From Kaistia adipata DSM 17808 (lineage in GTDB: Bacteria > Pseudomonadota > Alphaproteobacteria > Rhizobiales > Kaistiaceae), in the NCBI RefSeq assembly GCF_000423225.1, contig NZ_KE383991.1, positions 630,217 through 694,216 on the forward strand: a stretch of DNA of 64,000 nucleotides, in the 5' to 3' direction. Within the stretch, counting starts at the first letter, position 1, and each line of letters begins with the position of its first letter. The translations under genes and the position numbers were made by a program. The notes under the pieces were generated by a model, which had not been told where the DNA came from, made no database searches, and saw only the letters and a list, made by a program, of their open reading frames with translations. Shown here piece by piece: positions 1 through 9,354 of this stretch.

Positions 1-522
1 ACCTACGACCCCGGCGCCAAGGATTACGCCGCGCTGGCGGAGCGGCTGATCGCCGACGCCATCGACGTCGTCTTCGTCGGTGGCGACCAGGGCGACGTCG
101 CGCTGATCCTGAAGGCGCTGCGGGCCGGCGGTTCGGACGCCGTCGTGGTCGGCGGCGACGCGCTGGCGACCAGCGAGTTCGCCGCCTCGGCCGGCCCCGC
201 CGCCGAAGGCACTCTCCTGACCTTCTTCACCGACTGGCGCCGCGGCGGCGATGCCGACGGCGTCACCGCGACCTTGCGCACCGCCGGCGTCGAGCCGCAG
301 GGCTACGTCCTCCCCGCCTATGCCGCCGTCCAGCTCTGGGCCGCCGGCCGCCGCGCCAGCGGCTCCGCCGAGGGCGCCGTGCTCGCCTCGACGCTCTCGG
401 GCACGACGACCCCGACCGTGCTCGGCACGGTCGGTTTCGACCCGAAGGGCGACGCCGCGATCCAGGGCTTCTCGATCTTCCGCTGGCAGGACGGCGCGCT
501 CGTGCCCGACGCGCGTGACTAG
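1..522 (+). CDS. Branched-chain amino acid-type ABC transporter substrate-binding protein, C-terminal part
   Basis: The frame is open from base 1 to the TAG at 520-522, so the 5' part lies outside the window. The last 173 residues have the alternating beta/alpha pattern of a type I periplasmic binding protein, with VVFVGGDQGDVALILKALR and VVVGGDALATSEF followed by YVLPAYAAVQLWAAG. That arrangement is typical of the second lobe of LivJ/LivK-like proteins. The family captures amino acids or related small ligands in the periplasm for an ABC importer. The ligand cannot be read from this fragment. It converges with the DadA-like gene, with only 24 bases between the two stop codons. Confidence 0.8.
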   Translation, partial: TYDPGAKDYAALAERLIADAIDVVFVGGDQGDVALILKALRAGGSDAVVVGGDALATSEFAASAGPAAEGTLLTFFTDWRRGGDADGVTATLRTAGVEPQGYVLPAYAAVQLWAAGRRASGSAEGAVLASTLSGTTTPTVLGTVGFDPKGDAAIQGFSIFRWQDGALVPDARD

Positions 523-553
523 GGTTAACGAAGGGCTAACGAGCGGCTAACGG
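521..553. repeat. Three tandem 11-bp units across two convergent stop codons
   Basis: AGGGTTAACGA, AGGGCTAACGA and GCGGCTAACGG lie head to tail. The array begins in the TAG of the binding-protein gene and covers the stop codon of the convergent oxidase gene at 547-549. No terminator hairpin is visible here. Confidence 0.6.
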
Positions 554-1794
554 AAGCGCAGCGGGCTGAACGGCGCCGGATCGACGAACGGCATCTCGCG
601 CGTGATCAGCTCCGAGACCAAGCGTCCGGTCGCCGGACCGAGCGTGAAGCCGAGATGGCCATGGCCGAAATTGAGCCAGAGGCCGGGGTGGCGGGGCGCG
701 GCGCCGACGATCGGCATCGAATCCGGCAGGCACGGGCGCGAGCCCATCCACGGCTCCGCCTCGACCGCCTCGCCGAGCGGGAACAGCGCCTTGGCCTGCG
801 GCAGGATGCGGCCGATCTGCACCGGCGTCGGCGGCGCGTCGCGATCGTCGAACTCGATGCCCGAGGTGATGCGATAGCCCTGCCGCATCGGCGTCAGCAC
901 ATAGCCATGCGCGACATCGACCACCGGCCGTTCCAGCGCCGCGTCGCCGCGCGGCTTGAAATGCTGGTGATAGCCGCGCTTGACGGCGAGCGGATAGCGG
1001 TAGCCGAGCGGCCGCAGCAGGTCCATCGCCCAGGGGCCGAGGGAGACGACGATGTCAGGCGCCGCCACCTTGCGCTCGCCCATGTCGACCATCCACAGGT
1101 CGCTCTCGCGGCGCAGCGACAGCGCGTCGCCCTGGCCGATCGTGCCACCCATCGCCTCGAACAGCCGCGCATAGGCCTTGGTGACGCCGCCCGGGCTCGC
1201 CACCGACACCGTATCCGGCCAGAAGACGGCGCGTGCGAAGACCGGCGCGAGATCGGGCTCGAGATCGGTGATCTCATGGCTGTCGAGGATCTCGTAGCGG
1301 ACGCCGAAGCGCTCGGCGAGCGCCAGATGCGCCTTGGTGTCGGCCTCGAAATGCGCGAGGCTGCGATAGCCCTTGATCCAGCCCGTGCCGCGGAAGAGTT
1401 CGACCGCCCTGCCCTTGCCGGCGAGAACGCCATGCTCGCTCGCCGCATGGGCCAGGATCGGATCCATCGCCGCGGCGTAGTCCTCGATCGCGCGCGGCGA
1501 CGAGCCGGCGCGCAGGCGAATCAGCCAGGGCGCGACCTTCGGCAGGAAGCGGCCATTATAGTGAAGCTCCGCCTCCTGGTTGCGGGCATATCGCCAGAGC
1601 TCGCCGAGCTTGCGCGGGAAGACGATCGGGTAGAACCCCTCCCGCTCGATCACACCGGCATTGCCATAGGACGTCGCCTCGCCCGGCTCGCGCCGGTCGA
1701 CCAGCGCCACCGTCCGGTTGCGCTTCTGCAGGTTGAGGGCCGTCGCCACGCCAACAATGCCGGCGCCGAGCACGATCGCATCAAACCGTTCCAT
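547..1794 (-). CDS. FAD-dependent D-amino acid dehydrogenase-like oxidoreductase (DadA/DAO family)
   Basis: This 415-residue protein opens with a dinucleotide-binding Rossmann motif, GAGIVG at residues 10-15, followed by an acidic strand end (VDRREPGEATSYGNAG) typical of the DAO superfamily. The C-terminal part has GLWLNFGHGHLGFTLGPATG, the FAD-contacting region seen in DadA. The family removes hydrogen from D-amino acids or N-alkylated amino acids and passes electrons to the respiratory chain. Length matches DadA (about 410-430 residues). Next to an amino-acid-type ABC gene, a role in amino acid catabolism is plausible. The exact substrate is unknown; sarcosine-type oxidases are the main alternative. 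Confidence 0.83.
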   Translation of the reverse strand: MERFDAIVLGAGIVGVATALNLQKRNRTVALVDRREPGEATSYGNAGVIEREGFYPIVFPRKLGELWRYARNQEAELHYNGRFLPKVAPWLIRLRAGSSPRAIEDYAAAMDPILAHAASEHGVLAGKGRAVELFRGTGWIKGYRSLAHFEADTKAHLALAERFGVRYEILDSHEITDLEPDLAPVFARAVFWPDTVSVASPGGVTKAYARLFEAMGGTIGQGDALSLRRESDLWMVDMGERKVAAPDIVVSLGPWAMDLLRPLGYRYPLAVKRGYHQHFKPRGDAALERPVVDVAHGYVLTPMRQGYRITSGIEFDDRDAPPTPVQIGRILPQAKALFPLGEAVEAEPWMGSRPCLPDSMPIVGAAPRHPGLWLNFGHGHLGFTLGPATGRLVSELITREMPFVDPAPFSPLRFR

Positions 1795-1953
1795 CTCGCT
1801 CCTGTCGGGAATCGCCCTGCTCCTTCCTGTGCCGTCTCAAGTTTGCCCGTCCACGCCCGGGGCGACAATTGCCCGCGCGAACATGGCATGTTACGGGCGG
1901 AAGACATGTGATCCGGGCCCGGACCGAGGGTCCCCGAAGCTGAAAGCATTATC

Positions 1954-2616
1954 ATGGCCGCGCTCCCGCTGATCTCGCCCTCGATCCTCGCCTCGGACTT
2001 TTCCCGCCTCGGCGAGGAAATGCGCGCCGTCGAGGCGGCCGGCGCGGACTGGATCCATCTCGACATCATGGACGGCCACTTCGTCCCCAACATCACCTTC
2101 GGCCCGCCGGTCGTGCGGTCGCTTCGCCCGCTGACCGACGCCGTCTTCGACGTCCACCTGATGATCACGCCGGCCGACCCGTTCATCGCGGAGTTCGCCG
2201 AGGCCGGCGCCGACATCATCACCGTCCACGCCGAGGCCGGCCCGCACCTGCATCGCTCGCTGCAGACCATCCGCAACCTCGGCAAGAAGGCGGGCGTCGC
2301 GCTCAATCCGTCGACGCATGAGAACGCCATTGCCTACATGCTCGACATGATCGACCTGGTGCTGGTGATGAGCGTCAATCCCGGCTTCGGCGGCCAGACC
2401 TTCATCCCGGAATCGATCGACAAGGTCGCCCGCATCAAGGCGATGATCGGCGCGCGGCCGATCCACATCGAGGTCGACGGCGGCGTCACGCCGGAGACCG
2501 CGCCCGGCCTGATCGCTGCCGGCGCCGACGTGCTCGTCGCCGGCTCGGCCGTCTTCAAGGGCGGCAGCGCCGCCTACGCCGCCAACATCGCCGCGATCCG
2601 CGGCGACCGAAGCTAG
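1954..2616 (+). CDS. rpe: Ribulose-phosphate 3-epimerase
   Basis: It interconverts D-ribulose 5-phosphate and D-xylulose 5-phosphate in the pentose phosphate and Calvin cycles. The 220-residue TIM barrel has all the family signatures: [13 protein letters not shown] near the N-terminus, [12 protein letters not shown] at 35-46, SVNPGFGGQ at 140-148 and EVDGGV at 173-178. The metal ligands His35, Asp37, His68 and Asp175 are all present. Length is normal. It is divergent from the DadA-like gene across a 159-bp gap that must hold both promoters. Confidence 0.97.
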   Translation: MAALPLISPSILASDFSRLGEEMRAVEAAGADWIHLDIMDGHFVPNITFGPPVVRSLRPLTDAVFDVHLMITPADPFIAEFAEAGADIITVHAEAGPHLHRSLQTIRNLGKKAGVALNPSTHENAIAYMLDMIDLVLVMSVNPGFGGQTFIPESIDKVARIKAMIGARPIHIEVDGGVTPETAPGLIAAGADVLVAGSAVFKGGSAAYAANIAAIRGDRS

Positions 2617-2662
2617 CCTCGTAGGCATCGTTTCCCTTCGCCACTAGCAGGAGTTCCGGTCC

Positions 2663-3382
2663 ATGCGCACCTCTGTCCTCAGGGCCAGCCTCGCCGCGAT
2701 CCTCGGCGCCGTCGCGATCCTGCCGGCCGCCGCCGGTGACTTCGCCGAGCGGACGCTGCTCGGCTTTTCGGCGGATGGCGGACGTTTCGCCTTCGAGGAG
2801 TTCGGCATCCAGGACGGATCGGGCTTCCCCTACGCCAACATCTTCGTCATCGACACGACGAAGGACGGCTGGGTGCCCGGCACGCCGGTGCGCGTGCGCC
2901 TCGACGACGAGGAACAAGGCATCGCCGCGGCCCGTCGCGCGGCGGCCGAGCAGGCGGCGGCGCATCTCAAGGGCATCGAGCGACCCGGCACGCTGCTCGC
3001 CTCCAACCCGATCACCGAGAGCGGCCGCGATCCCTACAAGCTGGCCTTCAAGCGGCATCCGGCGCTGCAGCTCGACGGCCCGGAACTCGCGCTCGAGCTG
3101 GAGACGATTCCCCTCCCCGCGCCGGCCAATGACGACCCGGACTACAAGACCCACGGCTTCCGTCTGGTCCTGAAGACGGAAGCCGGCGAGACGGTCCTGC
3201 ACGAGGACCAGTCCCTGCCGGCCAGCCGCGGCACGGCGCTCGACTACCGCATCCACGACGTCGTCATCGACCAGCCTTTCGGCCAGCCGGCCACGCTCGT
3301 CGTGCTGGTGCAGGTGCTGACGCGCGGCTTCGAGGGACCGGATGGCCGCTACCTCGCGGTGACGACGAAGCTCCCTTCCTGA
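2663..3382 (+). CDS. DUF2259-type predicted secreted protein
   Basis: The 239-residue protein begins with a signal peptide (charged start, then an Ala/Leu core ending at PAAAGDF near residue 26). The mature part starts with FAERTLLGFSADGGRFAFEE and YANIFVIDTTKDGWVPG, a pattern I associate with DUF2259 proteins of alphaproteobacteria. The function of that family is unknown. An AGGAG ribosome site sits about 8 bases before the ATG. It follows rpe by 46 bases on the same strand and may be cotranscribed with it. Confidence 0.75.
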   Translation: MRTSVLRASLAAILGAVAILPAAAGDFAERTLLGFSADGGRFAFEEFGIQDGSGFPYANIFVIDTTKDGWVPGTPVRVRLDDEEQGIAAARRAAAEQAAAHLKGIERPGTLLASNPITESGRDPYKLAFKRHPALQLDGPELALELETIPLPAPANDDPDYKTHGFRLVLKTEAGETVLHEDQSLPASRGTALDYRIHDVVIDQPFGQPATLVVLVQVLTRGFEGPDGRYLAVTTKLPS

Positions 3383-3449
3383 ACCGAGGCGGGAACGCGC
3401 GCGGGGATCGGTCGTTGAGACGGCGGGGCGCTATCAAGAGGATCGCGTC

Positions 3450-3776
3450 ATGCCGCTGCCCCGCCGCCCGAGAGCCGAGTCGCACGGTCATCCCGGAATT
3501 GTCACGCTTGGATCGATCCTCGGCGCCTCCGCGCTGATCCTCCTCAGCGTGACACCGGCCTTCGCCATCCGCCTCGCCCTGACCCAGGACGTCCAGGTGC
3601 CGCCGCCCGTCGTCGTCACGCCGCCTCCGCCGCTGCCGCCGCCACCAGGCTGCAAGGAAGCCACCATCCGCACGGAGAACGACGGCGGCGCGACGACCCA
3701 AACCCGAACCGACTGCCCGCCGATCTTGCCGCCCGATGCGCCGCTGCCGCCACCGCCGCCACCGCCCCTGGAATAG
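3450..3776 (+). CDS. Small proline-rich exported protein of unknown function
   Basis: This is a 108-residue ORF with a good ribosome site (GAGG about 8 bases upstream of the ATG). Residues 18-39 form a hydrophobic stretch ending in TPAFA, consistent with a signal peptide or membrane anchor. The rest is two polyproline blocks (PPPPLPPPP and PPPPPPPLE) around a short linker with Cys67 and Cys88, which could form a disulfide. No domain is recognised. Poly-Pro linkers of this sort often cross the periplasm or bind partners, but that is inference. Confidence 0.6.
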   Translation: MPLPRRPRAESHGHPGIVTLGSILGASALILLSVTPAFAIRLALTQDVQVPPPVVVTPPPPLPPPPGCKEATIRTENDGGATTQTRTDCPPILPPDAPLPPPPPPPLE

Positions 3777-3846
3777 GCACGCGGTCGGGTTGTTCGGGCC
3801 CGCCCGCTCTGTTAGACCCCGGGGCGAAAACTGAAAGGGCCCGCCC

Positions 3847-5154
<1,308 letters not shown>

Positions 5155-5182
5155 GACCTCACCGCGGAGCTTGAGCTTTCAG

Positions 5183-5218
5183 CAGGCGCCCTTATGTCTA
5201 GGGCGCCTGTTTTCGTTT
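5183..5218 (+). terminator. Intrinsic terminator of purB
   Basis: A 9-bp perfect stem (CAGGCGCCC at 5183-5191, GGGCGCCTG at 5201-5209) with a 9-base loop is followed by TTTTCGTTT. It begins 29 bases after the purB stop. Confidence 0.8.
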
Positions 5219-5246
5219 GACCGCCAGGAAGCCGAGGTAGCCCAGC

Positions 5247-5723
5247 ATGCCCTCTCCGCTCTACGACATCCCCGTCAACCGCATCGACGGCAGCCAGGCG
5301 TCGCTCGGCGACTATGCCGGCCGAGTGCTGCTGGTGGTCAACGTCGCCTCGAAATGCGGGCTGACGCCGCAATATGACGGCCTCGAGGCGCTCTATCGCA
5401 CCTACAAGGACAAGGGCCTGACCGTCGTCGGCTTCCCCGCCAACAACTTCGCCGGCCAGGAGCCGGGCTCCAACGCCGAGATCCAGGACTTCTGCCGGCT
5501 GACCTATGGCGTCGATTTCCCGATGTTCGCCAAGATCTCGGTCAAGGGCGACGACCGGCATCCGCTCTACGATGCGCTCGCGGGCGACGAGGACATCAGC
5601 TGGAACTTCGAGAAATTCCTGATTGGCCGCAACGGCCGGGTCGCGGCCCGTTTCGCGCCCAAAACCGTTCCCGAGGATCCCGCCATCGTCTCGGCGATCG
5701 AGGCCGAGCTCGCCAAGGGCTGA
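5247..5723 (+). CDS. Glutathione peroxidase (thiol-type)
   Basis: A 158-residue thioredoxin-fold protein. The peroxidatic cysteine is Cys37 in VNVASKCGLT, the motif where animal enzymes carry selenocysteine. The catalytic Gln and Trp lie in the expected NNFAGQEPGSN and ISWNFEKFLI segments. Bacterial members of this family usually reduce hydroperoxides using thioredoxin or glutathione. Length is normal and no signal peptide is present, so it should act in the cytoplasm. A bidirectional terminator separates it from the convergent aqpZ. Confidence 0.93.
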   Translation: MPSPLYDIPVNRIDGSQASLGDYAGRVLLVVNVASKCGLTPQYDGLEALYRTYKDKGLTVVGFPANNFAGQEPGSNAEIQDFCRLTYGVDFPMFAKISVKGDDRHPLYDALAGDEDISWNFEKFLIGRNGRVAARFAPKTVPEDPAIVSAIEAELAKG

Positions 5724-5747
5724 GGGCCTCCATCGGGACAAGGCAGC

Positions 5748-5774
5748 AAAAAGCCCGCCTCGCGGCGGGCTTTT
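5748..5774. terminator. Bidirectional intrinsic terminator between gpx and aqpZ
   Basis: A perfect stem (AAAAGCCCGCC with GGCGGGCTTTT, loop TCGC) carries an A-tract on the left and a T-tract on the right. It can therefore stop transcription from both converging genes. Confidence 0.9.
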
Positions 5775-5801
5775 CTTCGTCGATGTGGTGTCTGGCGGCG
5801 A

Positions 5802-6500
5802 TCAGGTCTCGCCGTTGTAGAGGACGCCCGCCTTGTAGACGAGGCCGGCGACGGCCGCGCCGATGAACGGCCCCACGATGAACAGCCAGAGCTGCGACAG
5901 CGCCGCGCCGCCGACGAACAGCGCCGGGCCGAGGCTGCGGGCCGGATTGACCGAGGTGCCGGTGATGTTGATGCCGACGATGTGGATCATCGTCAGCGTC
6001 AGACCGATCGCCAGGCCGGCGAAGGCATGCGTCACCAGCTTGTGCGTCACGCCGAGGATGACGACGAGGAAGACGAACGTCGCCACGACCTCGAAGATGA
6101 AGGCCGAGGCGAGGTTGTACTCGCCCATGTAGCCGGGGCCCCAGCCATTGGTGCCGAGACCGCCATCCCAGCCGGTTGCCTTGCCCTTCATGATCAGGAA
6201 GAGGATCAGCGCACCGGCGATGGCGCCGAGGACCTGCGCGATGACATAGGTGATGAAGTCCCCGACCGGCATCCGGCCGGCGACCAGCGCGCCGAGGCTG
6301 ACGGCCGGATTGACGTGGCAACCGGAGATCGGCCCGATCGCATAGGCCATGGCGACAATCGCCAAACCGAACGAAAAGGCGATGCCGAGCACCCCAACCG
6401 TGTTGCCGGCGGCGATAGCCGGTCCTGCAACAACCGCCGCGCCGCAACCGAACAGCACGAGCGTGAAGGTCCCGATGAATTCTGCGATGGCTTTTTGCAT
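5802..6500 (-). CDS. aqpZ: Aquaporin Z-type water channel
   Basis: An inner-membrane water channel of the MIP family. The 232-residue protein has six hydrophobic helices and both half-helix NPA motifs: HVNPAVSLG at 62-70 and SVNPARSLGPAL in the second half. Arg follows the second NPA, forming the selectivity filter typical of water-selective AqpZ rather than glycerol facilitators. Length equals that of E. coli AqpZ (231). It is a single gene with its terminator shared with gpx. Confidence 0.95.
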   Translation of the reverse strand: MQKAIAEFIGTFTLVLFGCGAAVVAGPAIAAGNTVGVLGIAFSFGLAIVAMAYAIGPISGCHVNPAVSLGALVAGRMPVGDFITYVIAQVLGAIAGALILFLIMKGKATGWDGGLGTNGWGPGYMGEYNLASAFIFEVVATFVFLVVILGVTHKLVTHAFAGLAIGLTLTMIHIVGINITGTSVNPARSLGPALFVGGAALSQLWLFIVGPFIGAAVAGLVYKAGVLYNGET

Positions 6501-6578
6501 AGGCGTATTCCCCGTAACAGTCGAATCACTGCGGGAAAAAGCCTACGCCTGAACCAATGCTTGTAAAATGGGCAACGA

Positions 6579-7352
6579 CTACTCGGCGCGAGCCTCGGCG
6601 AGCATGGCAGAAGCACCGAGCCGGAAATACATCCCGTCGGAACCGACCGCGACCAGATCGTAGCCCATCAGCCGGTACTGCTTCGCCTCTGCGGCATTGC
6701 CGGCGAAAATACCGGCGAGCTTGCCGGCCTGGCGCGCGCGCCGCAGGATGTCGGCCGTCATGCGCTGGTTGTCGTCACGCATCGGATTGACGTCCTTGCC
6801 ATCGGAAAGCGCGATCGACAGGTCGGACGGGCCGATGAAGACGGCGTCGATGCCCGGGACGGCCAGGATCTCGTCGAGCGCCTCGACCGCCGCCCGCGTT
6901 TCGATCATCGCGAAGGTCAGGACGTCGGCATTCGCCGAGCGCAGGAAGGCGCCGCCATCCGTCGCGCCGGACAGCTGCATGGTCCGGACCGGCCCCCAGC
7001 TGCGCTCGCCGATCGGCGGATATTTGGCGGCGGCCGCAAAGGCGCGAGCCTCGGCGGCCGAGTTGATCATCGGCGCAATGACCGCGCTCGCGCCCATGTC
7101 GAGCGCGCGGCTTGCCATGGCGAAATCGCCAACCGGGATGCGCACAACGGCGGGCACGCCGCCGAGCGCCACGGCGCCGATTCCCCGCATGACGCTGGCC
7201 GGATCATGCAGCCCGTGCTGCATGTCGAGCGTGACGCAATCGAACCCGACGCGCGCCGCGTTCTCGGCGATCAGCGGCTCCGGCGTCGCAATCCACGCGG
7301 CAAGGCATGTGCCGCGCGCGCGAAGCACCGAAACAAGGGATGGCAATGGCAT
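6579..7352 (-). CDS. HpcH/HpaI-family aldolase (2-keto-3-deoxy acid aldolase type)
   Basis: This class II pyruvate aldolase-like TIM barrel has 257 residues from the ATG at 7352, which has a GGAG ribosome site; a GTG nine bases further upstream is less likely. Motifs include TLDMQHGLHD, SAVIAPMINSA, AMIETRAAVE (metal-binding Glu) and DAVFIGPSDLSIALS (metal-binding Asp region). The family cleaves 4-hydroxy-2-oxo acids to pyruvate and an aldehyde with a divalent metal. The substrate cannot be assigned here because the neighbours are unrelated. Confidence 0.88.
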   Translation of the reverse strand: MPLPSLVSVLRARGTCLAAWIATPEPLIAENAARVGFDCVTLDMQHGLHDPASVMRGIGAVALGGVPAVVRIPVGDFAMASRALDMGASAVIAPMINSAAEARAFAAAAKYPPIGERSWGPVRTMQLSGATDGGAFLRSANADVLTFAMIETRAAVEALDEILAVPGIDAVFIGPSDLSIALSDGKDVNPMRDDNQRMTADILRRARQAGKLAGIFAGNAAEAKQYRLMGYDLVAVGSDGMYFRLGASAMLAEARAE

Positions 7353-7379
7353 TAACCGCACTCCAAGGCGCTGCGAGGA

Positions 7380-7703
7380 CTAGCCCTGAGCCCTGATCTG
7401 CTCGATCGCGATGACCAGGAGTTCGTCCATGGTGCGCCGGATCTCGTGGTCCGACTGCTTCACGCCCGCGGCGTCGAAATCCCGGCGGATCTTGCGGAAC
7501 ACGTCCTCATCGCCGGCTTCCTCGAAATCGGCGGCGACGACGTCCGATGCGTAGCTATCGGCGTCCGCCCCGGCCTTGCCGAGCAGTCCGGCGGCCCAGA
7601 GACCCAGCTGCTTGTTGCGCCGGGCGACGGCCTTGAAGCGGATCGCTTCGTCCATTGCAAAGCGGCTCTCGAAGGCATCCTTGCGCTGGTCAAACGTCGT
7701 CAT
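7380..7703 (-). CDS. DUF1476 protein, F1-ATPase zeta-type inhibitor
   Basis: This 107-residue helical protein starts MTTFDQRKDAFESRFAMDEA, the conserved N-terminus of DUF1476. The family's characterised member is the zeta subunit of alphaproteobacterial F1-ATPase in Paracoccus, whose N-terminus blocks ATP hydrolysis. The ATG at 7703 has GAGGAG upstream; an in-frame GTG 15 bases earlier is less likely. It lies just upstream of the aldolase gene (27-bp gap) and is divergent from purC. Confidence 0.88.
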   Translation of the reverse strand: MTTFDQRKDAFESRFAMDEAIRFKAVARRNKQLGLWAAGLLGKAGADADSYASDVVAADFEEAGDEDVFRKIRRDFDAAGVKQSDHEIRRTMDELLVIAIEQIRAQG

Positions 7704-7991
7704 ACCCAGTCTCCTCACTCATTCAACCTCTTAGCGAGGATCATGATATGGGCCTTGCATATCGCCGTCACCACCCCAAATCAACGAAAGCGGTGCATGA
7801 GGCTGCAAGAGCAGGACAACGGCCGGCGGCCCAAAGCGTCGCATCTTCTGTCATTGTGAATTGGCAAGCGATCGAGTAGGTTCACGCCGCGCAAGCGACC
7901 TCGCAGAGTCGGTTGGCTAAGCTTCGCCGCGGCGAATCCCTGACATTGGAACCCCGGCTGTATGGATTTCCTCAAACCACGGTATGTGCCC
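7704..7991. promoter_or_regulatory. Divergent intergenic region upstream of purC
   Basis: These 288 bases separate the DUF1476 gene and purC and must contain the purine operon promoter. No purine-riboswitch fold or clear sigma-70 boxes could be recognised by eye. Short ORFs here look non-coding. Confidence 0.4.
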
Positions 7992-8759
7992 ATGAACCGT
8001 CGTCGGCGCATCTATGAAGGCAAGGGCAAGATCCTTTTCGAAGGACCGGAACCCGGGACGCTGATCCAGTTCTTCAAAGACGATGCGACTGCCTTCAACA
8101 ACAAGAAGCATGAGGTCGTCGACGGGAAAGGCGTGTTGAACAACCGCATTTCCGAGCACATCTTCACGCATCTGAACCGGATGGGCATCCCGACGCATTT
8201 CATCCGTCGGCTGAATATGCGCGAGCAGCTGATCCGCGAAGTCGAGATCATCCCGCTCGAGGTCGTCGTCCGCAACATCGCCGCCGGCTCGCTGGCGAAG
8301 CGCCTCGGCCTCGAGGAAGGCACGGTGCTGCCGCGCTCGATCATCGAGTTCTATTACAAGGCGGACGCGCTGGACGACCCGATGGTCTCGGAAGAGCACA
8401 TCACGGCGTTCGGCTGGGCGACGCCGCAGGAAATCGACGACATCATGGCGCTCGCCATCCGCGTCAACGATTTCCTGTCCGGCCTCTTCCTCGGCGCCGG
8501 CATCCAGCTCGTCGACTTCAAGATCGAGTGCGGCCGCCTCTGGGAAGCCGACATGATGCGGATCGTCGTCGCCGACGAGATCTCGCCGGATTCGTGCCGG
8601 CTCTGGGACGTAGCGACCCAGAACAAGCTGGACAAGGACCGCTTCCGCCGCGACATGGGCGGCCTCGTCGAGGCCTACCAGGAAGTCGCGCGCCGGCTCG
8701 GCATCCTGACCGAAGAGCAGGAGCGACCGCAGGGCGGCGGACCTGTTCTCGTGCAGTGA
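7992..8759 (+). CDS. purC: Phosphoribosylaminoimidazole-succinocarboxamide synthase (SAICAR synthase)
   Basis: PurC joins aspartate to CAIR using ATP in purine synthesis. The protein starts [20 protein letters not shown], the usual N-terminus of rhizobial PurC, so the ATG at 7992 (255 residues) is preferred to one at 7962. Conserved signatures include [23 protein letters not shown] and [10 protein letters not shown]. It opens the operon purC-purS-x-purQ-purL. Confidence 0.96.
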   Translation: MNRRRRIYEGKGKILFEGPEPGTLIQFFKDDATAFNNKKHEVVDGKGVLNNRISEHIFTHLNRMGIPTHFIRRLNMREQLIREVEIIPLEVVVRNIAAGSLAKRLGLEEGTVLPRSIIEFYYKADALDDPMVSEEHITAFGWATPQEIDDIMALAIRVNDFLSGLFLGAGIQLVDFKIECGRLWEADMMRIVVADEISPDSCRLWDVATQNKLDKDRFRRDMGGLVEAYQEVARRLGILTEEQERPQGGGPVLVQ

Positions 8760-8774
8760 AAAATCGTCTATGGC

Positions 8775-8798
8775 AACGGCCGCCGCGAGGCGGCCGTT
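8775..8798 (+). terminator. Hairpin between purC and purS (possible attenuator or partial terminator)
   Basis: A perfect 10-bp stem (AACGGCCGCC with GGCGGCCGTT, loop GCGA) sits 15 bases after the purC stop and 34 bases before purS. It is followed by TGCATTTC rather than a full T-run, so partial termination or mRNA processing is as likely as full termination. Confidence 0.45.
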
Positions 8799-8832
8799 TG
8801 CATTTCTGGATCAATCCCGACTGGAGTACCCG

Positions 8833-9075
8833 ATGAAGGCCCGCGTGACCGTCACCCTGAAGAACGGCGTCCTGGATCCCCAGGGCAAGGCCATCGAAGG
8901 CGCGCTCGGCGCGCTCGGCTTTGCCGGCATCGGCAGCGTCCGCCAGGGCAAGGTGTTCGACATCGAGGTCGAAGGCACCGACGCCGTGAAGGCCAAGGCC
9001 GAGCTCGAGGCCATGGCCGCCAAGCTGCTGGCCAACACGGTCATCGAGAATTATCGTGTGGAGATCGTGGACTAA
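8833..9075 (+). CDS. purS: Phosphoribosylformylglycinamidine synthase subunit PurS
   Basis: This 80-residue subunit bridges PurL and PurQ in the three-part FGAM synthase. It begins MKARVTVTLKNGVLDPQGKA and contains the RQGKVFDIEVEG segment characteristic of PurS. The ATG at 8833 is chosen because the reading frame upstream runs through the hairpin and lacks family similarity. Length is typical. Its order before purQ and purL is the expected one, except for the inserted small gene at 9098. Confidence 0.95.
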   Translation: MKARVTVTLKNGVLDPQGKAIEGALGALGFAGIGSVRQGKVFDIEVEGTDAVKAKAELEAMAAKLLANTVIENYRVEIVD

Positions 9076-9097
9076 GCCCGAAGGTGGAGCAACCATC

Positions 9098-9331
9098 ATG
9101 GCGGAAGTGACGAACGACCTGATCTACGAGGTTCTGAAGTCCATCCGAAATGACGTCACGCGCATCGATCACAAGACCGATGAGATCAAGGCTGAACTTC
9201 AAGCCATGCGTGGGCACATGATCGCGCTCCAGACGGACCTCCACAATATCTACGTGACCCTCGATCGCCACGAAACGCGGCTTGATCGCATCGAGCGCCG
9301 GCTGGAGATCAGTTCGCCCGCGCTGCCCTGA
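9098..9331 (+). CDS. Small coiled-coil protein encoded inside the purine operon
   Basis: A 77-residue ORF lies between purS and purQ with a GGTGGAG ribosome site before its ATG. It is only 22 bases after purS and ends 23 bases before purQ, so it should be translated from the same mRNA. The sequence is highly charged and helical with heptad-like hydrophobics ([20 protein letters not shown], then [12 protein letters not shown]). No enzyme motif, cysteine or membrane segment is visible. Its role is unknown; oligomerisation or binding to FGAM synthase subunits is conceivable. Confidence 0.8.
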   Translation: MAEVTNDLIYEVLKSIRNDVTRIDHKTDEIKAELQAMRGHMIALQTDLHNIYVTLDRHETRLDRIERRLEISSPALP

Positions 9332-9354
9332 CCAACCTTGATTTGGGATTGTCC

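Noticed and set aside
7704-7991. Possible purine riboswitch upstream of purC
   Set aside because: No conserved purine-riboswitch pairing or loop pattern was seen, and the class is rare in this group.
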